NCBI RefSeq assembly: GCF_001792775.2
Contig: NZ_MLGE02000004.1
Span: 124,001 to 188,000, forward strand
Direction of reading: 5' to 3'
Source: Staphylococcus pseudintermedius
GTDB lineage: Bacteria > Bacillota > Bacilli > Staphylococcales > Staphylococcaceae
DNA: 64,000 nucleotides
The notes under the pieces are model-generated. The model was not told the origin of the DNA. It was given only the letters and a program-made list of their open reading frames with translations, and made no database searches. The position numbers and the translations under genes were made by a program. Below are positions 1 to 9,902 of this stretch, piece after piece. The stretch's first letter is position 1. The number at the start of each line of letters is the position of its first letter.

Positions 1-80
1 GTTTGATGGCGTTGGTTGTCGAACAATGCTTCTGGCAATTCGCGATCACTACAGAGCAAGCCAATGACTTTATCATTCAT
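1..80 (-). CDS. thiN: thiamine pyrophosphokinase, N-terminal fragment
   Basis: Only the first 26 codons are inside the window; the gene runs off the left edge. The visible N-terminus (MNDKVIGLLCSDRELPEA) resembles the start of staphylococcal ThiN, which makes thiamine diphosphate from thiamine and ATP in the cytoplasm. Its ATG overlaps the TAA of rpe (TAATG), so the two are probably translationally coupled. The rsgA-rpe-thiN order is the usual one in Firmicutes, and the call rests mainly on that order and the short N-terminal match. Confidence 0.7.
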   Translation of the reverse strand, partial: MNDKVIGLLCSDRELPEALFDNQRHQ

Positions 81-730
81 TACAGTTCACCTTTTAAACG
101 TTGGTTCGCTTCTTTATAGTCTGCTCGGCTAAAGAAATACGAACCTGCTACTAACCAATCTGCACCTGCTTCAATGACTTGTTTCGCTGTTTGATCATTA
201 ATACCACCGTCGACTTCAATTTTAAAGTCAAGTTGGCGATTTTTTCGTATGTCATCTAATTGTTTAATTTTATCTACGGCAGCTGGAAGGAATGCTTGAC
301 CGCCAAAACCTGGATTCACAGACATGACTAAGACGAAATCCACCTCCTCAATGATCGCATCTAAAGCATGTACAGGTGTCCCTGGATTGATGACAACGCC
401 CGCTTCAACACCATGTTTCTTAATATTTTGAACCACTCTATGAATATGTGGATTACCTTCCATGTGCACTGAAATTTTGTTCACACCTTTTTCCGCAAAT
501 GCTTCGACATAGTCATTCGGCGTCTCAATCATCAAGTGTGCATCAATCGGTAAATCCGTTGCCGCACGAATCGCTTCAAGCACTGGAAAACCAATTGAAA
601 TATTAGGTACGAATTGGCCATCCATCACATCAAAATGTAATGCATCAATCCCACTTTCTTCTAATTTTGTTAATTCTTGTTTTAAGTTTAAAAAATCAGC
701 TGATAATAAAGAAGGAAAAACTTTTGTCAT
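80..730 (-). CDS. rpe: ribulose-phosphate 3-epimerase
   Basis: Interconverts ribulose 5-phosphate and xylulose 5-phosphate in the pentose phosphate pathway. The 216 residues are the normal family length and form one TIM barrel. Visible signatures are PSLLSADF at the N-terminus, HFDVMDGQFVPN (metal-binding His and Asp), DAHLM, VNPGFGGQ, and EVDGGIN with the second catalytic Asp. Its start ATG overlaps the stop of rsgA by one base, giving a tight rsgA-rpe-thiN operon. Nothing unusual is seen. Confidence 0.97.
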   Translation of the reverse strand: MTKVFPSLLSADFLNLKQELTKLEESGIDALHFDVMDGQFVPNISIGFPVLEAIRAATDLPIDAHLMIETPNDYVEAFAEKGVNKISVHMEGNPHIHRVVQNIKKHGVEAGVVINPGTPVHALDAIIEEVDFVLVMSVNPGFGGQAFLPAAVDKIKQLDDIRKNRQLDFKIEVDGGINDQTAKQVIEAGADWLVAGSYFFSRADYKEANQRLKGEL

Positions 731-1611
731 TAGTATCTTACCTTTCGATTTGATATTTCATTATATAATTGTACGTAATGGTCATAACGGAATGCTGGCA
801 ATTTTCCTGCATCTAACATCGCTTTGACATGACAACGCGGTTCATTAATATGATAACAATCTCTAAATTTACAGTATGCCCCTAATTCGGCAATATCGAT
901 AAAATAGTCTCGCAAATCTTCTTTTTCAATATGATCAAAATCGAGCGCACTAAAGCCAGGTGTGTCGGCGATATGACCTTGCTCGCGTGGATAAAGTTCG
1001 ACATGGCGCGTCGTATGCTTGCCTCGGTTGAGTGATTGTGAAATTTCATTCGTCTCCAACCCAAGACTCGGCGCATAACGGTTGAGTAATGTCGATTTCC
1101 CTACCCCTGATTGTCCACTCAATACGGCAAGTCCAGGTGCCCAATGTTGAAATACTTCAGCCACATCATCATCTTTACCAATAAACTGTGTTTGATAACC
1201 AATTTTTTCGTAATATTTGAGAACTTCTTCAATAGCTGCTTGCTCTTCTTTTGATGCAAGATCCTTTTTCGTAATGAGTATACTCGGTTGTAACCCATAT
1301 GAATGACCAATCACGAGAAAGCGATCTAACAATTGTGTTGAAAAATCAGGAGACACCGCACTCATCACGACAATGAGTAAATCGATATTGCTCACTGGTG
1401 GCCTTTTTAATTCATTACGACGTTCATGTACGTGTTGGATATAACCCGATGCATGTGTTTCCACATCAATATCCACAATATCTCCAACGATAGGCGTAAT
1501 TTGCTTTTTTCTGAAGAGTCCGCGTGGTTTTGCATCAAACATTTCACCGTTGACGTCAACGCGATAGACACCGCTGATTGATTTAATAATTCGACCTGTT
1601 TTCAAATTCAC
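730..1611 (-). CDS. rsgA: ribosome small subunit-dependent GTPase RsgA
   Basis: Late 30S assembly factor and checkpoint GTPase. The protein has an N-terminal OB fold (about residues 1-70), a circularly permuted GTPase domain in G4-G1-G3 order (TKKD, then GQSGVGKST, then DTPG), and a C-terminal zinc module with the C-H-C pattern in [15 protein letters not shown]. Length 293 is typical. It is the first gene of the leftward rsgA-rpe-thiN group and overlaps rpe by one base. Confidence 0.97.
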   Translation of the reverse strand: MNLKTGRIIKSISGVYRVDVNGEMFDAKPRGLFRKKQITPIVGDIVDIDVETHASGYIQHVHERRNELKRPPVSNIDLLIVVMSAVSPDFSTQLLDRFLVIGHSYGLQPSILITKKDLASKEEQAAIEEVLKYYEKIGYQTQFIGKDDDVAEVFQHWAPGLAVLSGQSGVGKSTLLNRYAPSLGLETNEISQSLNRGKHTTRHVELYPREQGHIADTPGFSALDFDHIEKEDLRDYFIDIAELGAYCKFRDCYHINEPRCHVKAMLDAGKLPAFRYDHYVQLYNEISNRKVRY

Positions 1612-1718
1612 ACCTCTTTTTCGTTAATATCCTCAATTATTATATCAAAGCCTTATAGACAATGATATGATTTAATACTTGCAACAATTTTTGACATTAA
1701 TGGATGCCATGTCATTTA

Positions 1719-1757
1719 AAAAAGAGACTGAGAAAACAATGCCCCAGTCCCATCTCG
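1719..1757 (-). terminator. intrinsic terminator of the P450 gene
   Basis: Read on the minus strand, a GGGACTG...CAGTCTC stem (one G-U pair) is followed by TTTTTT. It lies 30 bases past the P450 stop and before rsgA, so it would separate the two transcripts. Confidence 0.6.
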
Positions 1758-1786
1758 CTTTATTTCAGCCTATTCATACACACAAA

Positions 1787-3055
1787 TTAAATTCTTGGAT
1801 ATACATTTTTAATCATCGTCCCACTTGTCACTTTACCTGGGAATTGACTTAACTTCACAGACAAGTCTTGTGGAGGTGCTACGAAATCAATTTTATTCGC
1901 AAAATATTGAATCGTTTCTTCCATCACAATTACTGTCATCCACTCACCCGCACAACGATGATTCGTATAGAAATCTCCGCCACCTTGTGGAATTAAATCA
2001 AATGGACTGCCATCCCAATTGTCAAAACGGTCTGGGTTAAATTGATATGGATTTTCAAATAATTCAGGGTCATGTGTCGTCCCAAAAATATCCAATACCG
2101 TCAATGTGCCTTTTTTCAGTTTAAAACCGTCAAATTCAACCGTTTTCTTTAATCGACCTGGTAAAAATGGCACAAATGGGAAAATTCGTCGCACTTCTTG
2201 AGCGAATTTATAAGCGTAATTCGGATCGTTAGTCACTTGTAACTTTTTACGTTCTTGATCAAATTCAATCAACGCTTTCACACCATAGCTCACAAAGCGA
2301 TTCACCGCAACAAGTGGACGTACAATATTCATTAAATCTACTGCACATAAGTGAGGGTCCATCGGTTGATCATTCAAATCTTTCCAATGCGCAAACTCAT
2401 ATAAAGCCGTTCCTGGTTCTGCATATTGCTGACCCACTCGCACCGCTTCGATTTGCTCTTGTAAAAACTGTTCAACACGTGCACGCGCCTTTTTCGCTTC
2501 ACGATACCCTTTCAAAGATTGGCCGAGCCCGCTAAACGAATCAATCATCGTATTCATATCTTCCGCATTTTGCACTGCTTGTTCATCTGTTTGTCTTAAA
2601 CCTGCCCAGCGAAAACCGACTTTTGTTAAAATCAGTCCCGCTTCTTGGTAGACGTTAACTTCATCCTTATTTTGCATGCGTTCTGTATGCATAAACCAAT
2701 AATTTCGTGTCAATTCACGTAAATATTTCAAATTTTTCTCAGTCATCAAAGACATAAAAAGCGCTTTACGGTCGACATGCACTTTACCTTCTGTCGTATG
2801 AATCGCACCTTTTCCGAATAAAGTATGAACAATACGTTTCGGCAACGTCCCTTTTCTTGAAATCTTATCGTTGTCATAAAATAGTTCTGCCGCTGCTTTA
2901 CCACTGATTACAACAATAGGTTTCATCCCTAATGCACGCGTTTCAAAAGCTTTCGTTCCAAACTTTTCTAGACGCTTAGGTACATAAGTATAAGCTTCGT
3001 TGATCATTTTAAGCGTATTGTCTAATCCCGTATCTTTTGGTAATTTATTTGCCAC
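1787..3055 (-). CDS. CYP152-family cytochrome P450, OleT-like fatty acid peroxygenase/decarboxylase
   Basis: A peroxide-driven P450 acting on long-chain fatty acids. Nearly the whole chain reads like OleT of Jeotgalicoccus: GKGAIHT, HVDRKALFMSLMTE, TRWAG-like FRWAG, ALYEFAHW, YAYKFAQEVRR, PFVPFLPG. The haem loop is DLIPQGGGDFYTNHRCAGEW with the axial Cys. The position that is His85 in OleT and Gln85 in P450-BSbeta is His here (His86), as in alkene-forming members. The start is taken as GTG at 3055, because GGGGGG sits 7 bases upstream and the N-terminus then aligns with OleT; an ATG at 3097 gives 14 more residues but has no ribosome-binding site. The gene stands alone. Alkene formation rather than hydroxylation is inference. 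Confidence 0.88.
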   Translation of the reverse strand: MANKLPKDTGLDNTLKMINEAYTYVPKRLEKFGTKAFETRALGMKPIVVISGKAAAELFYDNDKISRKGTLPKRIVHTLFGKGAIHTTEGKVHVDRKALFMSLMTEKNLKYLRELTRNYWFMHTERMQNKDEVNVYQEAGLILTKVGFRWAGLRQTDEQAVQNAEDMNTMIDSFSGLGQSLKGYREAKKARARVEQFLQEQIEAVRVGQQYAEPGTALYEFAHWKDLNDQPMDPHLCAVDLMNIVRPLVAVNRFVSYGVKALIEFDQERKKLQVTNDPNYAYKFAQEVRRIFPFVPFLPGRLKKTVEFDGFKLKKGTLTVLDIFGTTHDPELFENPYQFNPDRFDNWDGSPFDLIPQGGGDFYTNHRCAGEWMTVIVMEETIQYFANKIDFVAPPQDLSVKLSQFPGKVTSGTMIKNVYPRI

Positions 3056-3097
3056 TTTAAATCCCCCCGAAAAACAATTTTTTATCTTCTCCCCCAT

Positions 3098-3814
3098 TAT
3101 ACGTGGTTAACAGCGAAATGTAATCCCAAAACCCAACTTTCAAAAGCATTCTTAGCAAATTAATCTGTTTTCTTAATCACAGATATCAGAAAGCCATTTT
3201 CAACATAAAAAACAACCGTCAAAACGAACCCCACGTCCATTTTCACAGTTGATAAATGATATGCTATTAAATGTCAACAATCTCCAATATCTCACCCACA
3301 CATAATAGTGGCGAAAGATGATAAATTTATTTTTACCGAGCACAACGCAATCTATGTCTCCCTATACAAAAAAACAGATTGCTAGAACGATGCTTCCTAA
3401 AAACAAAATAGCCTTATTGATTAACAATCCTGGCAAGACTCCTGAGTGGTTATGTTAAAGGCAAAATAATGTTACTTAACTTCAAAAGTAGTTACTGTTT
3501 AACGCAGTAGCTGTCTGATTTCTCAACGCGTTCGCTTTTGAGAAGTCTAGTCAGCCTTGCGGGGGCAGTACGACGAAATCTTTGTGACACATGAGATTTC
3601 TGTACTGCTCTCAAAATCCAATTCGGCTACCACCAAATGTACACTATAATCAAGCCGAATTGAGTTGAAGGACCCACCCCTAGGAACGCGAGCCTTAGAT
3701 TGCATCAATAAGGCTAAATCAATATAACAACGAAGCATCGTTCAGCAATCTGTAGGATTAAAACACACATGTCACCGAAATACTAAAAACCTAACAAAAA
3801 CAACACTTCATCTT
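3098..3814. other. 717-base gene-free region
   Basis: No convincing gene is present. The left 275 bases show nothing I recognise. The middle holds the inverted-repeat element described separately (3375-3752). A 63-codon frame at 3547-3738 lies wholly inside that element and has no ribosome-binding site, so it is not called. No clear terminator for stk is seen next to its stop. Confidence 0.7.
3375..3752. repeat. approximately 378-bp palindromic intergenic element with terminal inverted repeats
   Basis: The ends are imperfect inverted repeats: the left arm (3375-3418) begins CAGATTGCTAGAACGATGCTTC and the right arm (3706-3752), read in reverse, begins CAGATTGCTGAACGATGCTTC; both arms end near GCCTTATTG. 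Inside are at least three further hairpins: TTCTCAA/TTGAGAA near 3518-3543, CAGTAC..AAATCT/AGATTT..GTACTG near 3566-3608, and ATTCGGCT/AGCCGAAT near 3621-3661. It encodes no protein. A non-autonomous MITE-like element or a structured RNA both fit. No clear target-site duplication is visible. Confidence 0.6.
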
Positions 3815-5821
3815 CTAAAAATCATCAAAATCAATCGTCTTTCTCGCCACTGTTTTACCATCCACTTTAATCACATATTTCGCCGATTTATTTTTCTCTA
3901 TCACAAATTGCATCGTTTGCGGCGTATCTCGTGTAATATTAAACGTTTCAGCAGGGCTTTGACCATTATCATTTTTATCTGTAATAAAAACTTCTACTTT
4001 TTGAGGCTTATCATTTTCACCTGTATAAGGAATGTTCACCGTCTCACTGTACGCCTTCACCGCTGAATCACTGTCCTCATCATCTTCTTTCTCACCTGTA
4101 GATACGATAAAGCTCACCGTATCGCCTTCTTCTACATTTGTCTTTTTAGGCGAGTGATTGATAATATGATGTTTTTTCACACGGCGGTCTGAACGTTCTT
4201 TTTCAATTTTAACGACAAGTCCTTTTTCTTCTAATTCTGCTTTCACATCATCTATGTCTTTGTTCGTATAATCACCGACATATACTTGACGTTTACCGAG
4301 TGATTCTGTGACTTCAACTTTATCTTGCGTCACTGCCACGTTTTGACCTGGCTGAATACTTTGCGACTCAATATGACCTTTTTCAATATTATTCTTAGTA
4401 TAGGCCGTTGTAAATGTCACATGCGTGAAACCTAATTCTTTTAATCTTCGTTCGGCATCTTGTTTCGTCATACCTACCAAGTTCGGCATGGCTTCCACAC
4501 GTTGACCTTTTGAGATGACAAGGTCCACACTGCTTTCTTGTTCCACCTTACTGCCTTCTTCTGGATCGACGGTCATCACTTGATCTTTACTGTAACGGTC
4601 ACTGTAATCATATGTGACGTCACCTACAGTCAATTTATTATCTTTTAATAGTTTTTCGGCTTGAGCTCTCGATTTGCCGAGCACTTCAGGCACTTGACTA
4701 TATTTATCTCCAGTCATCGCTGCACCCATAAAAATAAACAAGCTACCTAATAAAAGTAATAAAATCACACCGAAAATCCATTTTTTGCGTCCCGAGCGCT
4801 TCGGTGGCGGACTATAATAAGCAGGTTGTGGTTTCGGCTTAGGTTGTCCCTGAGGTTGCTTCTCAGGCGTGACAATTGGAATTTGTGCCGTTTCATCAAC
4901 AGCTTGACCTTGTTTCGCTTGCTCAGCTTTTAACGCATTTTTATTGATGGGTACAGTTTTTGTTGCTGTACCGTCCACTTCGTATATTGCTTCATTTTGA
5001 CGGGTCGGATCTAAAGTCGACATGACATCGTGCGCCATTTCTGATACTGAACGGTAACGGTGACTTTGATCCTTTTCTGTGGCTTTTAAAATAACATTAC
5101 TTAACGCTTGAGGCACATCTCTTCGCGTATCTGTCACGTTCGGCACAGCTTCTTGTATTTGTTTAATTGCAATACTCACTGCCGTTTCGCCACTAAAAGG
5201 TGGATGCCCCGTCAACATTTCATACAATACAATACCGATTGAGTAAATGTCAGAACGTTCGCCTGTTTTTTCACCTTTTGCTTGTTCAGGCGATAAGTAT
5301 TGGACAGTGCCAACAACATGATTCGTTTGCGTCATCGTTGTTTCACTGAGCGCTTTCGCAATACCAAAGTCTACAATTTTTAACGTTTGATTCCTGTCAA
5401 TCATGACGTTTTGCGGCTTAATATCACGATGCACAATGCCACGTTCATGTGCATGACGAATCCCACTTAAAATTTGCTCGATAAAATAGAGCGCTTTTTC
5501 AGGCTTTAACGGCCCGTTCGCTTTAATGTAATCGGCTAAGGTGGGCCCTTCAATATATTCCATCACGAGAAAGAAAAAGTCGACTTCTTCACCCACGTCT
5601 AAAACACTGACAATATTTGGATGTGTCAGTATCGTCGTGTTTTGAACTTCTCTTTCAAAGCGTTGGATCGTCGCTTGCTTTTCGTTCGGTGGAATATGAA
5701 TGAGTTTCACAGCGACTTGACGATTCAAAATAGTATCCATTGCGACATAAACATTCGACATGCCACCGCCACCAAGAATTTGCTTCAACTCGTAGCGGTC
5801 ATCTATTAAACGCCCAATCAT
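3815..5821 (-). CDS. stk1: Ser/Thr protein kinase with PASTA domains
   Basis: Membrane kinase that senses muropeptides or lipid II and controls cell-wall metabolism. The kinase domain (about 1-270) has the glycine loop GGGGMSNVY (17-25), Lys39, HRDIKPQN, DFG and SPEQ. A Pro/Gln-rich juxtamembrane segment leads to one membrane span (about 345-370). Three extracellular PASTA repeats follow (about 372-439, 440-509, 510-576), then a 90-residue tail. The 668 residues are close to S. aureus Stk1/PknB. Its ATG overlaps the stop of the phosphatase gene (ATGA), coupling kinase and phosphatase. Confidence 0.96.
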   Translation of the reverse strand: MIGRLIDDRYELKQILGGGGMSNVYVAMDTILNRQVAVKLIHIPPNEKQATIQRFEREVQNTTILTHPNIVSVLDVGEEVDFFFLVMEYIEGPTLADYIKANGPLKPEKALYFIEQILSGIRHAHERGIVHRDIKPQNVMIDRNQTLKIVDFGIAKALSETTMTQTNHVVGTVQYLSPEQAKGEKTGERSDIYSIGIVLYEMLTGHPPFSGETAVSIAIKQIQEAVPNVTDTRRDVPQALSNVILKATEKDQSHRYRSVSEMAHDVMSTLDPTRQNEAIYEVDGTATKTVPINKNALKAEQAKQGQAVDETAQIPIVTPEKQPQGQPKPKPQPAYYSPPPKRSGRKKWIFGVILLLLLGSLFIFMGAAMTGDKYSQVPEVLGKSRAQAEKLLKDNKLTVGDVTYDYSDRYSKDQVMTVDPEEGSKVEQESSVDLVISKGQRVEAMPNLVGMTKQDAERRLKELGFTHVTFTTAYTKNNIEKGHIESQSIQPGQNVAVTQDKVEVTESLGKRQVYVGDYTNKDIDDVKAELEEKGLVVKIEKERSDRRVKKHHIINHSPKKTNVEEGDTVSFIVSTGEKEDDEDSDSAVKAYSETVNIPYTGENDKPQKVEVFITDKNDNGQSPAETFNITRDTPQTMQFVIEKNKSAKYVIKVDGKTVARKTIDFDDF

Positions 5822-6561
5822 ACAGGTTCACCTGCAATTTCAGCGAGTATAAAAGAAACATTATCTTTTGCTTCTTGTTCTTCAGCAACTGCAAGCATGT
5901 CATCACCAATCTCTTGAATAGTCTTACCCTCATTCAAGAGTTCATGCAATTGGTACGGCTTCACATAATCTGTTAAACCATCAGAATTTAAAATCAGATA
6001 TTGGTAAAATTGCGTACGTTTAGTGAAAATATCAGGTGTCACAAAACGATTTGTACCCATCACTTTCGTAATAATGTGTCTTCTCGGATGTACGAAAGCT
6101 TCTTCTTCGGTAATTTCACCTAACATCACGAGCTGATTGACAAATGTATGGTCAATTGTAATTTGGTCCATCGTTCGACCATTCGTTAAATACGCACGTG
6201 AATCGCCTACATTTGCGACAACAATATGATGATCAAATACTAATGCACATACACACGTCGTCCCCATGCCATGGTACTCAGGATTTTGTTGGGCTTGATC
6301 GTATAAATCACGGTTGACGATTTGAAGTTGATGTTTCAACCAAGCTTCTGCCTGCTCAGGCTCAATATAGTTTTCCGCTTCAAACCTTTCCTGTAAAGCA
6401 TCTACAACAAATTGAGATGCAACTTCACCTGCTTGATGACCACCCATACCATCACATAATACTAAAAATTGTTGTTCTGTTTTATTGTAAAACACGCCAC
6501 CTGCATCTTCATTATTTTCACGAAAATCCCCTGCTACTGAAAAAAATTCTGCATTTAACAT
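5818..6561 (-). CDS. stp: PP2C-family Ser/Thr phosphatase Stp
   Basis: Cytosolic metal-dependent phosphatase that reverses Stk phosphorylation. PP2C signatures are visible: GDFRENNEDAG near the N-terminus, LCDGMGGHQAGEVAS, VANVGDSRAYL, and KDNVSFILAEI at the end, which supply the metal-binding aspartates. Length 247 is normal. It lies directly upstream of the kinase with a 4-base overlap and 6 bases downstream of rlmN, in the conserved rlmN-stp-stk order. Confidence 0.96.
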   Translation of the reverse strand: MLNAEFFSVAGDFRENNEDAGGVFYNKTEQQFLVLCDGMGGHQAGEVASQFVVDALQERFEAENYIEPEQAEAWLKHQLQIVNRDLYDQAQQNPEYHGMGTTCVCALVFDHHIVVANVGDSRAYLTNGRTMDQITIDHTFVNQLVMLGEITEEEAFVHPRRHIITKVMGTNRFVTPDIFTKRTQFYQYLILNSDGLTDYVKPYQLHELLNEGKTIQEIGDDMLAVAEEQEAKDNVSFILAEIAGEPV

Positions 6562-6567
6562 TATGTT

Positions 6568-7662
6568 CTACCTCGTTTCTGCTTGACGTTCCTTTGCTCT
6601 AAGTTGTCCACACGCTGCGTCGATATCTGCGCCTTGTTCACGTCTAATTGTAGCATTAATGCCTAATTTTTTTAATTCTTTTTCAAATTTAAAAATGTCA
6701 TCTTTAGGCGTTTTAACATAATTACGCTCCGGAACGTGGTTCACTGGAATTAAATTCACATGACAATTTAATGGTTTAATCAATTTTGCCAGTTCACGCG
6801 CGTGCTCAAGCTGATCATTCACACCGCCAAATAAGCCATATTCAAACGTAATACGACGCTTTGTTTTTTCTTGATAATATTGAATCGCTTCCATCAATTT
6901 ATCCACATCGTATGCTCGGTTAATCGGCATTAATTTTGAACGAATTTCATTATTCGCTGCATGTAAGCTCACCGCAAAGTTAATTTGAAGTGATTCATCA
7001 GCAAAATCATAAATTCTCGGTACAATACCTGATGTTGAAACTGTAATATGACGCGCACCAATGTTTAAACTGTGATCATCGTTCACTATTTTCAAAAAGT
7101 CCATCATTTCATCATAGTTTTCAAACGGCTCACCAATCCCCATAATAACAATAGAAGAGACACGTTCGTCTGTTTCATCTAACGCTTTTTGCACAGTTAA
7201 GACTTGTGAGACGATTTCACCCGCTTCTAGATTACGCTTCAGTCCGCCTAATGTTGACGCGCAAAACGTACAGCCAATACGACAGCCCACTTGTGTCGTC
7301 ACACATACAGAATTTCCGTAGTCATGACGCATTAATACCGTTTCAATCGTATACCCATCTTGTAATTCAAATAAAAACTTGATTGTACCATCGCGACTTT
7401 CTTGGCGGACAACCGTTGCCAAAGTCGTTATCGTAAAGTGATCCGCGAGAAGTTGACGTAATGCTTTCGATAAATTTGTCATTTCTTCAAAAGAATCTAC
7501 ACGTTTATCATAAAGCCATTCGTAAATCTGCTTAGCCCGGAAACTTTGTTGGCCATTCTCTTTCAACCAACCTTGCAATTCATCAAATCTAAGTGAATAA
7601 ATCGATTGTTTTTCAAAGTCTGGCAAAAATTTATTCTTCTTTTTCTTTTCTGCAGTAATCAT
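6568..7662 (-). CDS. rlmN: 23S rRNA (adenine2503-C2) methyltransferase, radical SAM
   Basis: Methylates A2503 of 23S rRNA (and A37 of some tRNAs) using two SAM molecules and a 4Fe-4S cluster. The cluster motif CRIGCTFC has the CxxxCxxC spacing. The C-terminal catalytic Cys is in AACGQLRAK. The N-terminus [14 protein letters not shown] is as in S. aureus. The 364 residues are full length. It is close to rsmB (5-base gap) and stp (6-base gap). It is RlmN rather than Cfr because of the long N-terminal domain and the chromosomal operon context. Confidence 0.96.
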   Translation of the reverse strand: MITAEKKKKNKFLPDFEKQSIYSLRFDELQGWLKENGQQSFRAKQIYEWLYDKRVDSFEEMTNLSKALRQLLADHFTITTLATVVRQESRDGTIKFLFELQDGYTIETVLMRHDYGNSVCVTTQVGCRIGCTFCASTLGGLKRNLEAGEIVSQVLTVQKALDETDERVSSIVIMGIGEPFENYDEMMDFLKIVNDDHSLNIGARHITVSTSGIVPRIYDFADESLQINFAVSLHAANNEIRSKLMPINRAYDVDKLMEAIQYYQEKTKRRITFEYGLFGGVNDQLEHARELAKLIKPLNCHVNLIPVNHVPERNYVKTPKDDIFKFEKELKKLGINATIRREQGADIDAACGQLRAKERQAETR

Positions 7663-7667
7663 ATTGT

Positions 7668-8969
7668 CTACCCTTTCTTCCTTACTCTCGTTATAAAAAA
7701 GCCATCTGCATGCATATCTTGTGGCAATAGTTGCAATGTTTTCACTGGTTCATGTGTCCGAGGGTCTTCTATAGGATCAAATTCGAAATCAGGATGTGAC
7801 TTTAAAAAAGTATAAATCACATTATCGTTTTCTAGTTGTTCAATGGTACATGTCGAATAAACCATTGTTCCCCCAGCTTTAAGATGCTTTGAAACATTGT
7901 CAATGATGCGTAATTGTAAGTCTACTAATCCCTTAACATCTTGTGGCGTTATCACATATTTAATTTCTGGTTTATGTCTCAAAACACCTAGCCCACTACA
8001 TGGCGCATCGAGTAAAACTTTGTCAAACTGCTGGTCGTATGGTTGTGTTGCATCATGTTGCATCGCACGAATCCCTGTTAAATGCAACTTGCGGATGTTA
8101 TGGTCAATGAGCTGAATTTTATGCGCATGTACATCTGTTGCGAGCACTGTTCCTTGATCATTTAAAATTTCAGCCATGTGACACGCTTTACCGCCAGGTG
8201 CACTACAGCTGTCTAACACGGCGTCACCCGGTTGTAATTCCATATATTCAGCGACAAACATAGAGCTCTTATCCTGGATACTGATCAAACCTTTTTGAAA
8301 CAGTTCAGACGTCATCACGCCATGACCTGACACGTGTAGACAAACGTCAATATGAGTATCTGATTGAACGTCAAAACCTTCAGCGCGTAATTGTTCGATA
8401 GCTTCATCTACAGTGATTTGCGTACGGTTCACACGTACAGTTTGTGTTCCTGGGAGAAGCAAATTCGCCGCAATCGCTTCAGTTGTATCAGCTCCGAAAT
8501 GCGTTAACCAATGTTTAATAATCCAAGTTGGTATGCTGTACTGAATTGAAAGTCTCTCAGGTTGCTTTTTAATCGCTGTGATGTCTGGTAACGGCTGCGA
8601 TGTCATTTGACGTAAAATCGCATTGACCGTATTGCCTGTTTGTGCACCACCGCGCTTCTTTGCGATATTCACGGCTTCGTTAATTAAAGCATGCGTCGGC
8701 ACTTTATCTAAATAAAGGAATTGATACAGACTCATCCATAACAAACGACGCACCCAACCTTTAATTTTTGTTTTCACGAATGGTTTTAAATAATAATCTA
8801 AAGTCAGTTTGCGCTTAATTGTCCCATACACGAGCTCTGTATATAAACCGCGATCAGCAGGATTTAATGGATATGTCTGTAACATCTCATTCATTTTTAA
8901 ATTACTGTAAGCGCCGTCTTTCAACACTGCTTCAATTGTCATTAAACTTAATTCACGAACTGTGACCAT
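7668..8969 (-). CDS. rsmB: 16S rRNA (cytosine967-C5) methyltransferase
   Basis: SAM-dependent m5C methyltransferase. An N-terminal NusB-like RNA-binding domain (about 1-140) precedes a Rossmann methyltransferase domain with the SAM loop [15 protein letters not shown], the Pro-Cys motif [16 protein letters not shown] and the nucleophile region YSTCTIE. Length 433 is normal. It sits between fmt (start 1 base after the fmt stop) and rlmN, the standard Firmicute order. Confidence 0.96.
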   Translation of the reverse strand: MVTVRELSLMTIEAVLKDGAYSNLKMNEMLQTYPLNPADRGLYTELVYGTIKRKLTLDYYLKPFVKTKIKGWVRRLLWMSLYQFLYLDKVPTHALINEAVNIAKKRGGAQTGNTVNAILRQMTSQPLPDITAIKKQPERLSIQYSIPTWIIKHWLTHFGADTTEAIAANLLLPGTQTVRVNRTQITVDEAIEQLRAEGFDVQSDTHIDVCLHVSGHGVMTSELFQKGLISIQDKSSMFVAEYMELQPGDAVLDSCSAPGGKACHMAEILNDQGTVLATDVHAHKIQLIDHNIRKLHLTGIRAMQHDATQPYDQQFDKVLLDAPCSGLGVLRHKPEIKYVITPQDVKGLVDLQLRIIDNVSKHLKAGGTMVYSTCTIEQLENDNVIYTFLKSHPDFEFDPIEDPRTHEPVKTLQLLPQDMHADGFFITRVRKKG

Positions 8970-9902
8970 TTAGATGAGTTCCTTTCCAACTAGAGATGTT
9001 TGGAAACCACTTAAAAATTGTGCAACAGACATTCTTTTCTTACCCGCTAATTGAATTTCTGTCAGTGCAATCGCATCGTCTGAACCTGTACCGACAATGA
9101 TATGTTTTTTCGTAACATCGATTATCTCACCCGGACGCCCAGATTGACCTTTTACAAATTGCGCTTCATATAACTTCATATTTTTATCTTCAAATGTCGT
9201 GTAAGCCACTGGCCATGGAGATAAACCACGAATATGGTTGAAAATCGTGCGTGCATCTTGTGTCCAATCTATGCGTTCATCTTCACGTTGAATATTGGAT
9301 GCAAAGCTCACTAACGCTTCATCTTGTGGTGTACGGTCGTTCGTCCCATTTATAATTGATGGGAGCGTTTCTTTCAATAACTCCGTACCAAGTCTACTCA
9401 ACTTATCATGCATAGTCCCCACATTGTCTTTGTCTTCAATAGGAATCGCTTGTTGTGAAATGATATCACCGGCATCTAACTTTTTCACCATGTACATGAT
9501 TGTCACACCTGTTTCTGCTTCACCATCAATAATCGCTTGGTGAATCGGTGCACCGCCGCGATATTTTGGCAATAATGACGCATGTACATTGACCGCGCCA
9601 AATTTTGGATGTTCAAGTAATGATTCAGGTAATAATTGACCAAACGCCGCTGTCACGATTAAGTCACATTCCGTTTGAAGTAATGTTTCAAGTTCTGCTG
9701 AGCCACTTAACTTTTCAGGTTGGTACACAGGAATATCGTGTGCAACCGCAACCTTTTTCACTGGAGGTGGCGTGAGTACCCGTTTACGTCCTACGGGTCT
9801 GTCGGGTTGAGTGACAACTGCAATCACCTCTTCAGTGTCGATTAACATTTCTAAAATTGCGGTTGAAAAATCAGGTGTCCCCATAAAAATAATTTTACTC
9901 AT
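8970..9902 (-). CDS. fmt: methionyl-tRNA formyltransferase
   Basis: Formylates initiator Met-tRNA with 10-formyl-THF. The N-terminal domain shows [12 protein letters not shown], the loop [21 protein letters not shown] with the catalytic Asn-His pair, and [13 protein letters not shown] with the conserved Asp. The C-terminal OB-like domain follows (about 205-310). The 310 residues are typical. It overlaps the deformylase-like gene upstream by 8 bases and touches rsmB downstream. Confidence 0.97.
   Translation of the reverse strand: MSKIIFMGTPDFSTAILEMLIDTEEVIAVVTQPDRPVGRKRVLTPPPVKKVAVAHDIPVYQPEKLSGSAELETLLQTECDLIVTAAFGQLLPESLLEHPKFGAVNVHASLLPKYRGGAPIHQAIIDGEAETGVTIMYMVKKLDAGDIISQQAIPIEDKDNVGTMHDKLSRLGTELLKETLPSIINGTNDRTPQDEALVSFASNIQREDERIDWTQDARTIFNHIRGLSPWPVAYTTFEDKNMKLYEAQFVKGQSGRPGEIIDVTKKHIIVGTGSDDAIALTEIQLAGKKRMSVAQFLSGFQTSLVGKELI

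Noticed and set aside
3056..3097. ATG start of the P450 at 3097
   Set aside because: No ribosome-binding site; the GTG at 3055 has GGGGGG upstream and matches the OleT N-terminus.
3547..3738. 63-codon frame between the P450 and kinase genes
   Set aside because: It lies entirely inside the hairpin-rich inverted-repeat element and has no ribosome-binding site; similar repeat-derived frames are common false gene calls.
6568..7662. Considered Cfr instead of RlmN
   Set aside because: Full-length N-terminal domain, near identity to staphylococcal RlmN and the conserved rsmB-rlmN-stp order.
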